In this document: piece by piece, positions 17,496 through 26,538 of the stretch
Layout: every line of letters begins with the position of its first letter
How positions within the stretch are numbered: the stretch's first letter is position 1
Assembly (NCBI RefSeq): GCF_020422885.1
Contig: NZ_CP084622.1
Span: forward strand, 4,359,001 to 4,423,000
Length of the DNA stretch: 64,000 nt
Source of the DNA: Mesobacillus sp. S13
GTDB lineage: Bacteria; Bacillota; Bacilli; Bacillales; Cytobacillaceae
Direction of reading: 5' to 3'
Notes under the pieces: model-generated
What the model was told of the DNA's origin: nothing
The model's database searches: none
What the model saw: the letters and a program-made list of their open reading frames with translations, nothing else
Translations under genes and position numbers: made by a program

Positions 17496-19871
17496 ATGAG
17501 TTTTATTAATAAGATTATTGCAGGGGTTTTGGCTGGGCTTTTAATGATGGTGGCTTTGGAAATGCCTGGAGATGCCTCAGCAAACATGGTTCTGGGGCGG
17601 GATGTCACGAACTTTCTTAATTCAAGGAGCAATACGGTGTCTGTCGGTGTATATGATGCCAATACCGGCGAGACTTATACTTACAATTCATCCAAGTCCT
17701 ACAATACTCTTAGTATTGTAAAGATGTCGATATTGGCCAATGTGCTCTATAAGCAAATTCCGATTACATCTTACGAGAATTCTCTGCTTACGAAGATGAT
17801 CGTCAGCAGCGATAACAGTGCTGCGAGTACGATGTGGCGGCGCACCGGCAGCGAATCAGGGGCGCAGTCATTTTTTAATATGGTCGGGATGAATAATACA
17901 AAAGCTGGCACTGGCGGATGGTGGGGACGCACAACCACAAATGCGACAGACCAGTTGACCATGATGAAGCTATTCGCCTATCCCAACTCGTTTTTAACGG
18001 ATTCCCAGAGAGCTTATGGCCTTAACCTGATGAGGAACGTCCAGGCAGACCAGCGCTGGGGTACGGGATATGGGCTTCCAGCCGGAGTGAGTGTGGCGCT
18101 GAAAAACGGCTGGTACACGAATGGCCAATACGTAAATAGTGTTGGGTTTGTAAATGGACAAGGCAAAAGCTATGTTATTGCCGTTCTAACTACTAATAAT
18201 AAATCCTTCTCTTACGGGGTCGACACAATCAACACCATCTCAAAAATGGTCTGGAACGAAATACCGGGCCTTGGCTGGGTATCATCAGGCGGCAAATGGT
18301 TCTTTTACACAAAGGACGGGAAATACAAGGGCTGGCTAAACTATAATAATCGCTGGTACTACCTGGACCAGACCACCGGAACCATGCGGACAGGCTGGTT
18401 AAAATCCGGTGACTCCTGGTACTACTTAAACAGCGACGGGGCTATGAAAACAGGATGGCTCTCATACAACGGTGCATGGTACTTCCTTGACCACACAGGT
18501 GTTATGAAGACTGGCTGGGTTAAATCAGCGGAAAAATGGTATTACCTCGATTCTGATGGAAAAATGGCAACTGGCTGGGAGCAGGTCGAAGGTAAATGGT
18601 ACTATCTCAAAACGAATGGTGAAATGCTCACTGGATGGACCTTTTACAAAAATAAATGGTATTACCTGAAAAACTCGGGAGATATGGCAACAGGCTGGAT
18701 TAATCTATCCGGCAAAAAATATCTCCTTAAAAATAGCGGTGAGATGGCAATTGGATGGCAAAAAGTCAATAATGAATGGTTTTTCCTTCAGCCAAATGGT
18801 GAAATGCTCACCGGATGGACGCTGTATAAAAATAAATGGTATTACTTGAATTCAACTTCCGGAAAAATGGAAACGGGTTGGATCAATCTATCAGGAAAAA
18901 AATATTACCTTAAAGATAGCGGCGAGATGCTGACTGGCTGGCAAAAAATCAATGGGGAATGGTACTCACTCCGTACAAGCGGTGAATTGCTGACTGGCTG
19001 GACCTTCTATAAAAACGATTGGTACTACCTCAATGGAGCTACTGGTAAAATGGAGACCGGATGGATTGACCTGGCCGGAAAGAAATATTACCTCGATGCT
19101 GGCGGCGCTATGGTTACTGACTGGCAAAAAATTGACGGCAAGTGGTACTATTTCAATTCAAAGGGACTGATGGCCGCCAATACGACGATCCAAGGATTTA
19201 AATTAGGTCCCGACGGTGCTTGGATCCAGATAAACTATGTTGCTTTAGGAGATTCACTTGCATCAGGTATGACTCCTGAAGGCCAGGACCGCCCAACGGA
19301 AAATGGCGTGGATCCTGATTGGGGCTACCCGAACTACATTGCCAGGAATTTTTCAAAAGCTCATGAGCTGATGAGCTTTAACAACTATGCCGCTTCCGGT
19401 CATAAAACGGATGATCTGTTGGCCGATCTGGAAAAGGAAAACGTTCAGCAGGCAATTAAAAATGCTACACATATTTCAATCGATATCGGAATAAATGATA
19501 TATATCTTTCATTACAAAACGATTCAGACAAGGCACTGGAAGAAATACCGTCAGTTTCGGAAAAAATAAGCATCATCCTGGAAACAATTGATGAACTTAA
19601 CCCTGAAGTGAACGTATTCGTAATGGGCTATTACAACCCAATGCCATACCGGACTGATCCACTGCAAAAAGAACAGATCAATCAAGCAATCCTGGCCTTG
19701 AATGCCCAAATCCAACATCAGGCCAACCAGCATGACGATACATTTATTTCAACAACGCAAATCATCAATGAGCAAAACTATACTAATTACCTTCCAAACC
19801 AAAATAGATTCAACCCGAATCTATTTGGTTACCAGGCAATCGCCGAGGAGTTTTGGAAGGTTATGAAGTAA
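17496..19871 (+). CDS. secreted beta-lactamase-fold hydrolase, wall-binding repeats and SGNH-like domain (fusion)
   Basis: A 791-residue protein starting at ATG 17496 after AGGGGGAAGAG. A signal peptide (about 1-29, ending ASA) is followed by a class-A beta-lactamase-like serine hydrolase domain (about 31-255) with S73-I-V-K76, SDN near 105 and KNGW near 203 in place of KTG. About fifteen choline-binding/CW-type repeats (GW...WYYL...GxMxTGW) span 259-575. The last 205 residues are an SGNH/GDSL-like domain: VALGDSLASG near 585 and DIGINDIY near 665. The expected terminal Asp-x-x-His is replaced by Asn residues (NRFNPN), so this domain may be inactive or bind only. Likely wall-attached; substrate unknown. 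Confidence 0.82.
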   Translation: MSFINKIIAGVLAGLLMMVALEMPGDASANMVLGRDVTNFLNSRSNTVSVGVYDANTGETYTYNSSKSYNTLSIVKMSILANVLYKQIPITSYENSLLTKMIVSSDNSAASTMWRRTGSESGAQSFFNMVGMNNTKAGTGGWWGRTTTNATDQLTMMKLFAYPNSFLTDSQRAYGLNLMRNVQADQRWGTGYGLPAGVSVALKNGWYTNGQYVNSVGFVNGQGKSYVIAVLTTNNKSFSYGVDTINTISKMVWNEIPGLGWVSSGGKWFFYTKDGKYKGWLNYNNRWYYLDQTTGTMRTGWLKSGDSWYYLNSDGAMKTGWLSYNGAWYFLDHTGVMKTGWVKSAEKWYYLDSDGKMATGWEQVEGKWYYLKTNGEMLTGWTFYKNKWYYLKNSGDMATGWINLSGKKYLLKNSGEMAIGWQKVNNEWFFLQPNGEMLTGWTLYKNKWYYLNSTSGKMETGWINLSGKKYYLKDSGEMLTGWQKINGEWYSLRTSGELLTGWTFYKNDWYYLNGATGKMETGWIDLAGKKYYLDAGGAMVTDWQKIDGKWYYFNSKGLMAANTTIQGFKLGPDGAWIQINYVALGDSLASGMTPEGQDRPTENGVDPDWGYPNYIARNFSKAHELMSFNNYAASGHKTDDLLADLEKENVQQAIKNATHISIDIGINDIYLSLQNDSDKALEEIPSVSEKISIILETIDELNPEVNVFVMGYYNPMPYRTDPLQKEQINQAILALNAQIQHQANQHDDTFISTTQIINEQNYTNYLPNQNRFNPNLFGYQAIAEEFWKVMK

Positions 19872-19877
19872 ATAAAT

Positions 19878-19917
19878 GGAAGCATAGGGCAGGCATACCC
19901 TATGCTTCCATTTTCTT
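19878..19917 (+). terminator. rho-independent terminator
   Basis: Perfect 12-bp stem ggaagcataggg/ccctatgcttcc with an 8-base loop followed by attttctt, 7 bases after the stop of the fusion hydrolase. Confidence 0.85.
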
Positions 19918-20081
19918 CAATTAATATTCAACAAATTAAATCTTTCACCCAACCTTACAATTCACATCTAGACGATACCTCTCACCTTTTGACTATTTTA
20001 ATTTATTTAATAAAACTTCTACAATTTGGACCGATACTAAAAAAAGGAAATGCTAAAAATTTCTAAAAAGGCGGGAGATTA

Positions 20082-23000
20082 TTGATCAGATTTTTAAAAG
20101 TAATATTTGCATTCATTTTAATTTTGTCTGCAGCACTTCCATACACTCAAGGAAAGAGTGTGGCAGCAGAATCATTCAACGGAATGATCAATCTAGATTT
20201 TAAGCCAAATGATACAGTGATGGACCCTAACAAACCAGTTCTCTATATGACAAAGCTCGGAAGCCAAACTTTATACGCTGTCAATTTTTCAACAGGGAAA
20301 ATCGAGACATTGACTCTCCCCTATCCTGCTGAAAGATTGGATTTATTTGGAGGAAAGCTTTTTATCACGCAGCATAAAATGAGCCATGAGTATCGTACCG
20401 ATATACGTACTGGAGCGATAGCAGAAGTGGATACTGAAACCTTCTCTCTTAGCAATGTGCTCGATATCGAAGAAGACCCTTATGATATAGCTGTCGATTC
20501 AAATGGCTTTGTCTATATTTCACCAGGCTCAGATCAATGGGGAGATTTAAGAGTATTCTCAATGACGGAAAAAACTGAAATAGAACAGAATCCGTATAAA
20601 ACAAGCCTATATTACAAGTCTTATATCCATTTCAACCCTGCAACCTCAAAGGTTTACGCCATGGATAAAGCATCAAGTCCTACAGACATTGAAGCTTTTG
20701 AAGTTGTCGATGGTGTCATTAAGAATCACTATGATTCTATTTACCATGGGGATTATGACATGCAAGGAATGTCAAGATTTTCCCATGATGGCTTGAATTT
20801 GTATGACAATAGCGGCAATGTCTTCAATCTGGCACTTTACCAATCTGGCGACATGGTATTCGACTTTACTTTTGGCAAAGGATATAACGATTATGCTTTC
20901 AGCACAGAGCTGGGATTGACCTTTGGTGCAAGCAAAACCAGAGGGATTGATGTGTATGAATATGGCACTAATAAGTATTTGTATGCTTTAAGAAAAGACC
21001 TCCGTGTTCAGGAACTTCATCTCCAAAACGGGTTGCTGGTAACAATCAACAAAGATGGAAACGGACAGTATTTTATTGAAACGATGAGTTCGGATACACC
21101 GCCAACATCAGGACTTCCCGACACACCTGGAGTACCTGACCCAGCAGGAACAATAGACAACTTGGGATTCATACCAAAAGATACAGCGATCGATCCAGTT
21201 AAACCGGTCGTTTATTTGACCAGACCTGAAAGCTATACAATTTATGCAGCAAACTATGAAACAGGTGAAATCAAGGCACTTGCTTTGCCATACCCTGCAG
21301 AAAGAATAGAATTATATAACAATAAATTGTATGTAACGCAGCATGAAATGAATCATGAATACAGTACTGATAATCTGTTGGTTGGTGCAATTGCTGAGAT
21401 CGATACTGAAACATTCGAAGCAGTCAAACTGATTGAAGTAGATACCGATCCTTATGATATTGCCATCGATGGATCAGGTTATATCTATATCACACCTGGC
21501 TCCAACCAGTGGGAAGATCTGAAGGTGTATTCTTCAGTCACTGGCGGCGAGATAATCAATAAAGAAAAAATCAATATGCGGGCATGGTCGTATATCAACT
21601 ATAATCCTTCCATGTCAAAAATCTATACGATCGACACAGATACGGACCCTCGGGATGTAACAGCTTTTGAGGTGAAGGATGGCATTGTTAAAAATCAGTA
21701 CGGCTCGCCATACCATGGAAATTACGACTTATTCCCTTTGGCAAAAATAACCCCTGATGGCCAAAGTATGTATAATACAAGCGGTATCGTTTTCAGCCTT
21801 GCCAAGTATCAATCTGGCGATATGAAATATAAATTTGATCTTGGCAGCAATTATACAGATTACGAGTTCAATATAGATGAACAATTAACCTATGCAGCCA
21901 GACTTGATGGCGGAATTGACGTCTATGCCTACAATACAAATGAATATCTTTATTCGGTTGCAAAAGATGTAAAAGCAGAACAGCTTCATTTTAAAGAAGG
22001 TTTAGTAGCAGTATTTACTGATAGCAATGGCAATGTCCAGATCAGCAAGCTGAATACTGATGAAAAGTATAATCCAAATCCTGGTGACCCTGGCGATCCT
22101 GGTGATCCTGGTGACCCTGGCGATCCTGGTGATCCTGGTGATCCTGGTGATCCTGGTACCCCTTCCGATCCAGTACCGACAGAATATCTCGAAGCTGTCT
22201 CGATTACGTATTATGATGACGGAGAGGAAGACTATGATTACGCGTCGTTTTATGACGGCGTCGAGGATGTGCCTATAAACAGTTTCTTTGCTCTTCTTTT
22301 TGATCAGGGGATTGTGGTGAAAGACCCTTCAGGAATCAGTATCCTTGGGCCTGATGGAACGATAGAGGTTGAGAGCGCCGAGTTTGAGGATGCACTTTAC
22401 GTTATCCCGCCTCTTCTCGCAGGTTACACAGAATACACTTTGAAAATCAATAGCGGGGCGATAGAAGGATACGACGGCAACCCGTTAGCAGAGGATTTGA
22501 TCATTCATTTTACCACAGCTTCCAACTGGGTTTACTACGGTGGAGAATGGTATTACTACAATCCACTGATTGATGACTATGCGACTGGGCTGACGAAGAT
22601 CGACGGGGATTGGTACCTCTTTAATAGTGACGGTGCAATGCAGACTGGCTGGCAAAAAATCAATGGATATTGGCATTATTTTGACGATGAAGGAATTATG
22701 CAGACTGGCTGGCTAAAGTCCGGCACTAAATGGTACTACCTGGATTCAAAGGGAGTGCTGAAAACCGGGTGGCTGAAAGACGGAACAAAGTGGTACTACC
22801 TTGAATCGAGCGGTGTAATGAAAACAGGCTGGGTTAAGTCCGGAACAAAATGGTATTTCCTTGAATCTAGTGGTGCCATGAAAACTGGCTGGCTCAAATC
22901 TGGAACGAAATGGTACTACCTTGAATCAAGCGGCGCCATGAAAACTGGCTGGCTCAAATCCGGATCTAAGTGGTATTACCTGGAACCAAGCGGAGTGATG

Positions 23001-23180
23001 AAGACCGGATGGCTGAAATCTGGCACTAAATGGTACTACCTGGAGACAAGCGGCATCATGAAGACCGGATGGCTGTATACAGGCGGCAAATGGTATTATC
23101 TCTACAGCAGCGGTGTTATGGCCTATAACACCACTATTGGCGGATACAAACTTGGTTCAGATGGTGCATGGATTAGATAG
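20082..23180 (+). CDS. large secreted surface protein: duplicated propeller-like halves, GDP-repeat linker, Ig-like domain, wall-binding repeats
   Basis: A 1032-residue protein beginning with TTG 20082 after GGCGGGAG. Signal peptide about 1-30. Two homologous halves (about 35-345 and 365-660) share strings such as LPYPAER, AxxDTETF and DPYDIA and look like beta-propeller repeats. A collagen-like linker of GDP triplets spans about 666-692, then a Big_5-like Ig domain (about 720-810: VPINSFFALLFDQG, then NSGAIEGYDGN). Nine or ten CW-type repeats (GTKWYYLESSGxMKTGW) span 817-1032. Probably held on wall teichoic acid; no catalytic motif seen. It shares the repeat module with the preceding gene but has its own 5' region. 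Adhesive or sensing function is a guess. Confidence 0.75.
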   Translation: MIRFLKVIFAFILILSAALPYTQGKSVAAESFNGMINLDFKPNDTVMDPNKPVLYMTKLGSQTLYAVNFSTGKIETLTLPYPAERLDLFGGKLFITQHKMSHEYRTDIRTGAIAEVDTETFSLSNVLDIEEDPYDIAVDSNGFVYISPGSDQWGDLRVFSMTEKTEIEQNPYKTSLYYKSYIHFNPATSKVYAMDKASSPTDIEAFEVVDGVIKNHYDSIYHGDYDMQGMSRFSHDGLNLYDNSGNVFNLALYQSGDMVFDFTFGKGYNDYAFSTELGLTFGASKTRGIDVYEYGTNKYLYALRKDLRVQELHLQNGLLVTINKDGNGQYFIETMSSDTPPTSGLPDTPGVPDPAGTIDNLGFIPKDTAIDPVKPVVYLTRPESYTIYAANYETGEIKALALPYPAERIELYNNKLYVTQHEMNHEYSTDNLLVGAIAEIDTETFEAVKLIEVDTDPYDIAIDGSGYIYITPGSNQWEDLKVYSSVTGGEIINKEKINMRAWSYINYNPSMSKIYTIDTDTDPRDVTAFEVKDGIVKNQYGSPYHGNYDLFPLAKITPDGQSMYNTSGIVFSLAKYQSGDMKYKFDLGSNYTDYEFNIDEQLTYAARLDGGIDVYAYNTNEYLYSVAKDVKAEQLHFKEGLVAVFTDSNGNVQISKLNTDEKYNPNPGDPGDPGDPGDPGDPGDPGDPGDPGTPSDPVPTEYLEAVSITYYDDGEEDYDYASFYDGVEDVPINSFFALLFDQGIVVKDPSGISILGPDGTIEVESAEFEDALYVIPPLLAGYTEYTLKINSGAIEGYDGNPLAEDLIIHFTTASNWVYYGGEWYYYNPLIDDYATGLTKIDGDWYLFNSDGAMQTGWQKINGYWHYFDDEGIMQTGWLKSGTKWYYLDSKGVLKTGWLKDGTKWYYLESSGVMKTGWVKSGTKWYFLESSGAMKTGWLKSGTKWYYLESSGAMKTGWLKSGSKWYYLEPSGVMKTGWLKSGTKWYYLETSGIMKTGWLYTGGKWYYLYSSGVMAYNTTIGGYKLGSDGAWIR
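22080..22158 (+). repeat. 9-bp in-frame minisatellite (GDP-coding)
   Basis: About eight to nine units of cctggtgay/cctggcgat inside the surface-protein gene, coding Gly-Asp-Pro triplets. Units differ only at third positions. Gain or loss of units keeps the reading frame. Confidence 0.85.
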
Positions 23181-23196
23181 TAGTTAATTTTTAAAA

Positions 23197-23244
23197 GAAA
23201 GAGGGTGCTCAAAAGTTAATACCTTTTGAGACACCCTCTTTTTA
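23197..23244. terminator. bidirectional terminator between convergent genes
   Basis: Long stem aaagagggtg-tcaaaag / cttttga-caccctcttt with T-runs on both sides. The leftward T-run overlaps the stop of the acyltransferase gene. Confidence 0.85.
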
Positions 23245-24309
23245 CGTATAACCAAGTTTCATATTGTTTTTCTTTTTTATTTTTCCAGTACTCAAGCGTT
23301 CGGTCGGGAGTATATGGTAACGCAGCAGAGCCATTATAAAGGCGATAGTGAATGTGCTAAGCACTATTGGAACAGCCTTGAACATAATCTGTTGCTGGTT
23401 TACATAGATGTTTTCAAAAACATATTGATAAACGATTTTATCGCTGATGTTTGAAGCCAAATAGATATCTAAGGATAGCATTGATACGAAAGTAATGAAT
23501 TTTGATAAGATCCTTGTTTTGATATGAACATCATAAAATAGTAAGAAGAAAATCACGGAATGAACAACTATAAGGGTTGAGTTATAATACCCTGCCATTC
23601 CACGGAATTTACCTCCCATTGCATAATGGACCTCAATCCACACTTCCACTAGAGTAACAGTCGCCAGCAAAATGGTTCCAATCCATTTCTTTATTCTAAA
23701 TTGATACTCTTTTAAATATGAACCGATAAAATAATACATCAATGGATACATTTGATCCCAGAAATCCGGAACGAAAAGAACGCCCCTTGCCTTCCCATTC
23801 AGGATATCTGGAAGTGATGTCATAACTACCAACACTATGATTAACAGCTGCTTTTGCCTCTTGCTATTTAGTCCTTTATATAGAATATTTAGAAATGGGC
23901 TAATCAAAAATAATCCAATGTACATATTCACATACCAGGAATAACTATTTGCCTTAAAGTGAGTAACCTCAGCAAGCCATTCCAGCACTGTTTTCTGTTC
24001 ATCAAAATGATAAACCCTTACCAATATAGCCACTATCGAATAGAAAATGTAGACGATGAGCACAGGCATCAGCTTTTTAAAATAATCGACAGTTGGTTTT
24101 TTACTCGACTGGAGATATCCCGTCAAAATGATGAAAAGTGGCACGCAAATCAAAAAGGACATTCGTAAAAACGTTTGAATATACATATTCTTTCCATCCA
24201 AAGGCGTTGAATAATACTCTGTCTTCAAAAAGAAATGTACTGATAATACAAAAAGAATAGCAAATGCCTTTACTAAATCGATCCCTGTATTTCTAGAAGA
24301 TAAGTTCAT
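23242..24309 (-). CDS. acyltransferase 3 family membrane protein
   Basis: A 355-residue protein with about ten membrane segments. ATG 24309 is preceded by AAGGAG. The start region (NTGIDLVKAFAILFVLSVHFF) holds the catalytic-type His of the Acyl_transf_3 family, and FLICVPLFIILTGYL and YSWYVNMYIGLFLISPF follow. Such proteins move acetyl or other acyl groups across or at the membrane onto sugars of exopolysaccharide or wall polymers. No linked glycan genes adjoin it, so the acceptor is unknown. Monocistronic. Confidence 0.85.
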   Translation of the reverse strand: MNLSSRNTGIDLVKAFAILFVLSVHFFLKTEYYSTPLDGKNMYIQTFLRMSFLICVPLFIILTGYLQSSKKPTVDYFKKLMPVLIVYIFYSIVAILVRVYHFDEQKTVLEWLAEVTHFKANSYSWYVNMYIGLFLISPFLNILYKGLNSKRQKQLLIIVLVVMTSLPDILNGKARGVLFVPDFWDQMYPLMYYFIGSYLKEYQFRIKKWIGTILLATVTLVEVWIEVHYAMGGKFRGMAGYYNSTLIVVHSVIFFLLFYDVHIKTRILSKFITFVSMLSLDIYLASNISDKIVYQYVFENIYVNQQQIMFKAVPIVLSTFTIAFIMALLRYHILPTERLSTGKIKKKNNMKLGYT

Positions 24310-24761
24310 GATGTTTACTCCTTAAATTTACACTTGGTGGCAGCAGTAGGTAAATTAAAATGCGACTTACAAACAACAGACAAATGCTATTCTATAATAC
24401 TATTAATTAGTCTTCAATAACTCATTTTGGATGAATCATACAAATATAGGAATGGAAGGGTGGAAATCATCGGACCGATGTTCGAAGTGTTAATGCTCAT
24501 AACACAGCAAAAATTTTAAACTGTGAAAAAAGTTAAAATTACAATCTTTGTCCCAATGCTGAAAAAATCAATTGACAAAATACTATTACAATTTAAACTA
24601 GACTTATACCACCCTCCCTATCATCAAGTGCATACTCCTCTTTGAAAACTGCTTCTAAAGAAATCCCGTCACCTTCTTCAAGCATCTGCTCTTTCACCTT
24701 TTTCACTTCAATTAATAATCACCCTGCAACCAACTTAAAATCCATTAAACAAAGGAGAATT
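24310..24761. other. intergenic region
   Basis: 452 bases of AT-rich sequence between divergent genes. A possible sigma-A promoter for the rightward gene is listed separately. Nothing else recognised. Confidence 0.5.
24572..24599 (+). promoter_or_regulatory. possible sigma-A promoter
   Basis: TTGACA at 24572-24577, 16-base spacer, TAAACT at 24594-24599 (4 of 6 to TATAAT). It is the best match upstream of the zinc-ribbon gene. Confidence 0.35.
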
Positions 24762-25229
24762 TTGCTAATCGCATCGATTATGTATGCAACAAAATGCCCG
24801 AATTGCGCACGTTCCGCAATTGAAGATCACTACTATAAATTAGGCGAAATATACACCTACTGCTTACGCTGTGGCTATCATTATGAAAAAACGATAGAAA
24901 GCTCTTCGAAAGACAGCGTAGAATATAAGGAAGTTACAAGTAAGGGACATGGAATTCTCACTCTGGCAAAAAAGGACGGACGCCGGGAAAGGACATTATT
25001 TGACTCACCCCTTACTGACGAGCAGCTGGAAAACTTCCAGCAAGCATATTTTAATGATGATGTGGATAGTGAAAAAAGCTACCTGGTAACATTCAAGGAT
25101 GGCGAGTTCACCGTCGTACTCGGCAATCCCCCAGAAAACTTCCATCTATCATTTGAGGATTATAAAGAAAAAATGTTTGCAAAATATGGTACACCGGAAT
25201 ATGATTTTTTTGTCCCAATTGAAGAGTAA
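24762..25229 (+). CDS. zinc-ribbon protein of unknown function
   Basis: About 155 residues. AAAGGAG is followed 4-5 bases later by an in-frame TTG at 24762, which I prefer. The ATG at 24780 has no site of its own, and the open frame back to 24642 is unlikely. The N-terminus holds a zinc ribbon: CPNC, then CLRCGYHY about 20 residues on. The C-terminal 110 residues are acidic, with SYLVTFKDGEFTVVLGNPPE. No family recognised. A terminator follows at 25347. Confidence 0.6.
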   Translation: MLIASIMYATKCPNCARSAIEDHYYKLGEIYTYCLRCGYHYEKTIESSSKDSVEYKEVTSKGHGILTLAKKDGRRERTLFDSPLTDEQLENFQQAYFNDDVDSEKSYLVTFKDGEFTVVLGNPPENFHLSFEDYKEKMFAKYGTPEYDFFVPIEE

Positions 25230-25346
25230 AGAAGATTCTCAACTTCCATGAGATAAGATTTTGAAGGGGTACTTAGGAGGCAGGGTGGTATAAACCTGTT
25301 AGAGAAATGCCGTTTCAATTCTACGCTCAAAAACTATAAAACACAA

Positions 25347-25397
25347 AAACAGGAGCGGTTCCGATGAACAACATCGAACCACCCCTGTTTATTTTTT
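25347..25397 (+). terminator. rho-independent terminator
   Basis: Imperfect long stem aacaggagcggttccgatg / catcgaaccacccctgttt followed by attttttc. REP-like copy 8 begins inside the T-run. Confidence 0.8.
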
Positions 25398-25850
25398 CGA
25401 CAAATTTCGGGGCGTGACAGGCACCTGTCGAATTATAATGTACGCTACTATCCCAACCAATGCCCCGGCACTATCAAGCAGCACATCACTTATCTGCGCT
25501 CCCCGGCCTGGGACGTAGAGCTGGTGAAATTCATCTGATATGGCGTAGAGTGTCGAGATGAGCAAAGCCAGCCCGTAAGCGCTTTTCCCCTCCCTGCCGC
25601 TCTGCCTCAAAGCGTAGGTCACGAAAATCCCCAGTATCAGATACAGGAAGAAATGGGCGTTCTTCCTGACGATATGATTTAGACTTCCCAAGTTGAACTC
25701 CTCGTTCGGAACAACCTTCTCAGCATGTTCGATAATGACCTCGGTCATTCCTTTGCTTAGTCCATTCGAGACCGCAGCCGGCTGTGCCGACATGCTGAAG
25801 ATAAGCACACACCAAAGGATCACAGCACTCCAAGATAAAATCCGATTCAT
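25389..25850 (-). CDS. VanZ-like membrane protein with repeat-derived C-terminus
   Basis: A 153-residue protein. ATG 25850 has AAGGAG upstream; a longer frame to 25937 is unsupported. Family motifs include NHIVRKNAHFFLYLILG and ISDEFHQLYVPGRGAQISD followed by VLLDSAGALVG, with four hydrophobic segments. The last 13 residues (RQVPVTPRNLSKK) are encoded by a REP-like repeat and the terminator stem beyond it, so the original C-terminus has been replaced. The function of VanZ-like proteins in Bacillaceae is largely unknown. Confidence 0.8.
   Translation of the reverse strand: MNRILSWSAVILWCVLIFSMSAQPAAVSNGLSKGMTEVIIEHAEKVVPNEEFNLGSLNHIVRKNAHFFLYLILGIFVTYALRQSGREGKSAYGLALLISTLYAISDEFHQLYVPGRGAQISDVLLDSAGALVGIVAYIIIRQVPVTPRNLSKK
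25396..25434 (+). repeat. REP-like dispersed repeat, copy 8
   Basis: ttcgacaaatttcggggcg then tgacaggcacctgtcgaat. It lies between a terminator T-run and the body of the VanZ-like gene, and forms the end of that gene's coding sequence on the other strand. Confidence 0.9.
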
Positions 25851-25933
25851 TTTTAGCTCCTTTTCATAGCGATAGTGAAAAAAAACCTCGCCTGAATACA
25901 GACAAGGGCGCAATAAATATGTATGACGTATCA

Positions 25934-26470
25934 TCAAAAATTTTCTTCGATAAATAAATTTTCTTCTTCAGGGGTCAATAGACCTGTTGCTCTTCCGACT
26001 GTCCCTTCTTGCAATTCCCAAACAGCATTGTGGTCAAGGTCGGCCCTGGAAAAATCGCCTTTGGCCCAGGCGGTTAGTATTCGAAGGTATAAATCCCTAT
26101 TATAAAAACTACTTCCCTCGACTACCTGGAGCAATAGATCGATCTTTTCCTGGGTGATTTCTTCCGCGCCCCACTTTTCAACCGCCTTCACTTTCTGGTG
26201 GCTTAGCAGATGGATTGCTTTTTTCACCTGGGCATCAGTCATCTCTTCATTGAACAGCTTTTCTCCATTCGGTGAAGATATTTTTCGATTCGCCCTCTGC
26301 CTTTCCTCTTTTTGTACTTGCTTCACTATTTTGTGCTGAATCGTCTCGTCTGAAAAATAGACCGGTGCGATAAAAGTGTAAACCAATGCACTAAGAACGA
26401 TTGAAAGTGAAAGAATAGCCAAAATGATTTGGACAATTTGGTTTTTTAATAGAAACTTGACTCTCTTCAT
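25934..26470 (-). CDS. DUF6241-like membrane-anchored protein
   Basis: A 178-residue protein with one N-terminal membrane helix (about 11-35) and an extracytoplasmic helical domain. ATG 26470 has GGAGG 5 bases upstream. The conserved-looking stretch LLSHQKVKAVEKWG...YLRILTAWAKGDFSRADLDHN and VGRATGLLTPEEE resembles small Bacillus proteins annotated DUF6241, recalled rather than searched. Function unknown. It precedes the VanZ-like gene on the same strand by 83 bases. Confidence 0.65.
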   Translation of the reverse strand: MKRVKFLLKNQIVQIILAILSLSIVLSALVYTFIAPVYFSDETIQHKIVKQVQKEERQRANRKISSPNGEKLFNEEMTDAQVKKAIHLLSHQKVKAVEKWGAEEITQEKIDLLLQVVEGSSFYNRDLYLRILTAWAKGDFSRADLDHNAVWELQEGTVGRATGLLTPEEENLFIEENF

Positions 26471-26538
26471 CCGTTCCTCCGTTGACTAAAAATTATCTTA
26501 ATCATACCAAAGTCCGTGAGCTTTTTGTCCCGAATACA

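Noticed and set aside
22060..22278. Overlapping frame rich in Ile-Leu-Val
   Set aside because: It is the out-of-frame reading of the 9-bp GDP minisatellite inside the surface-protein gene.
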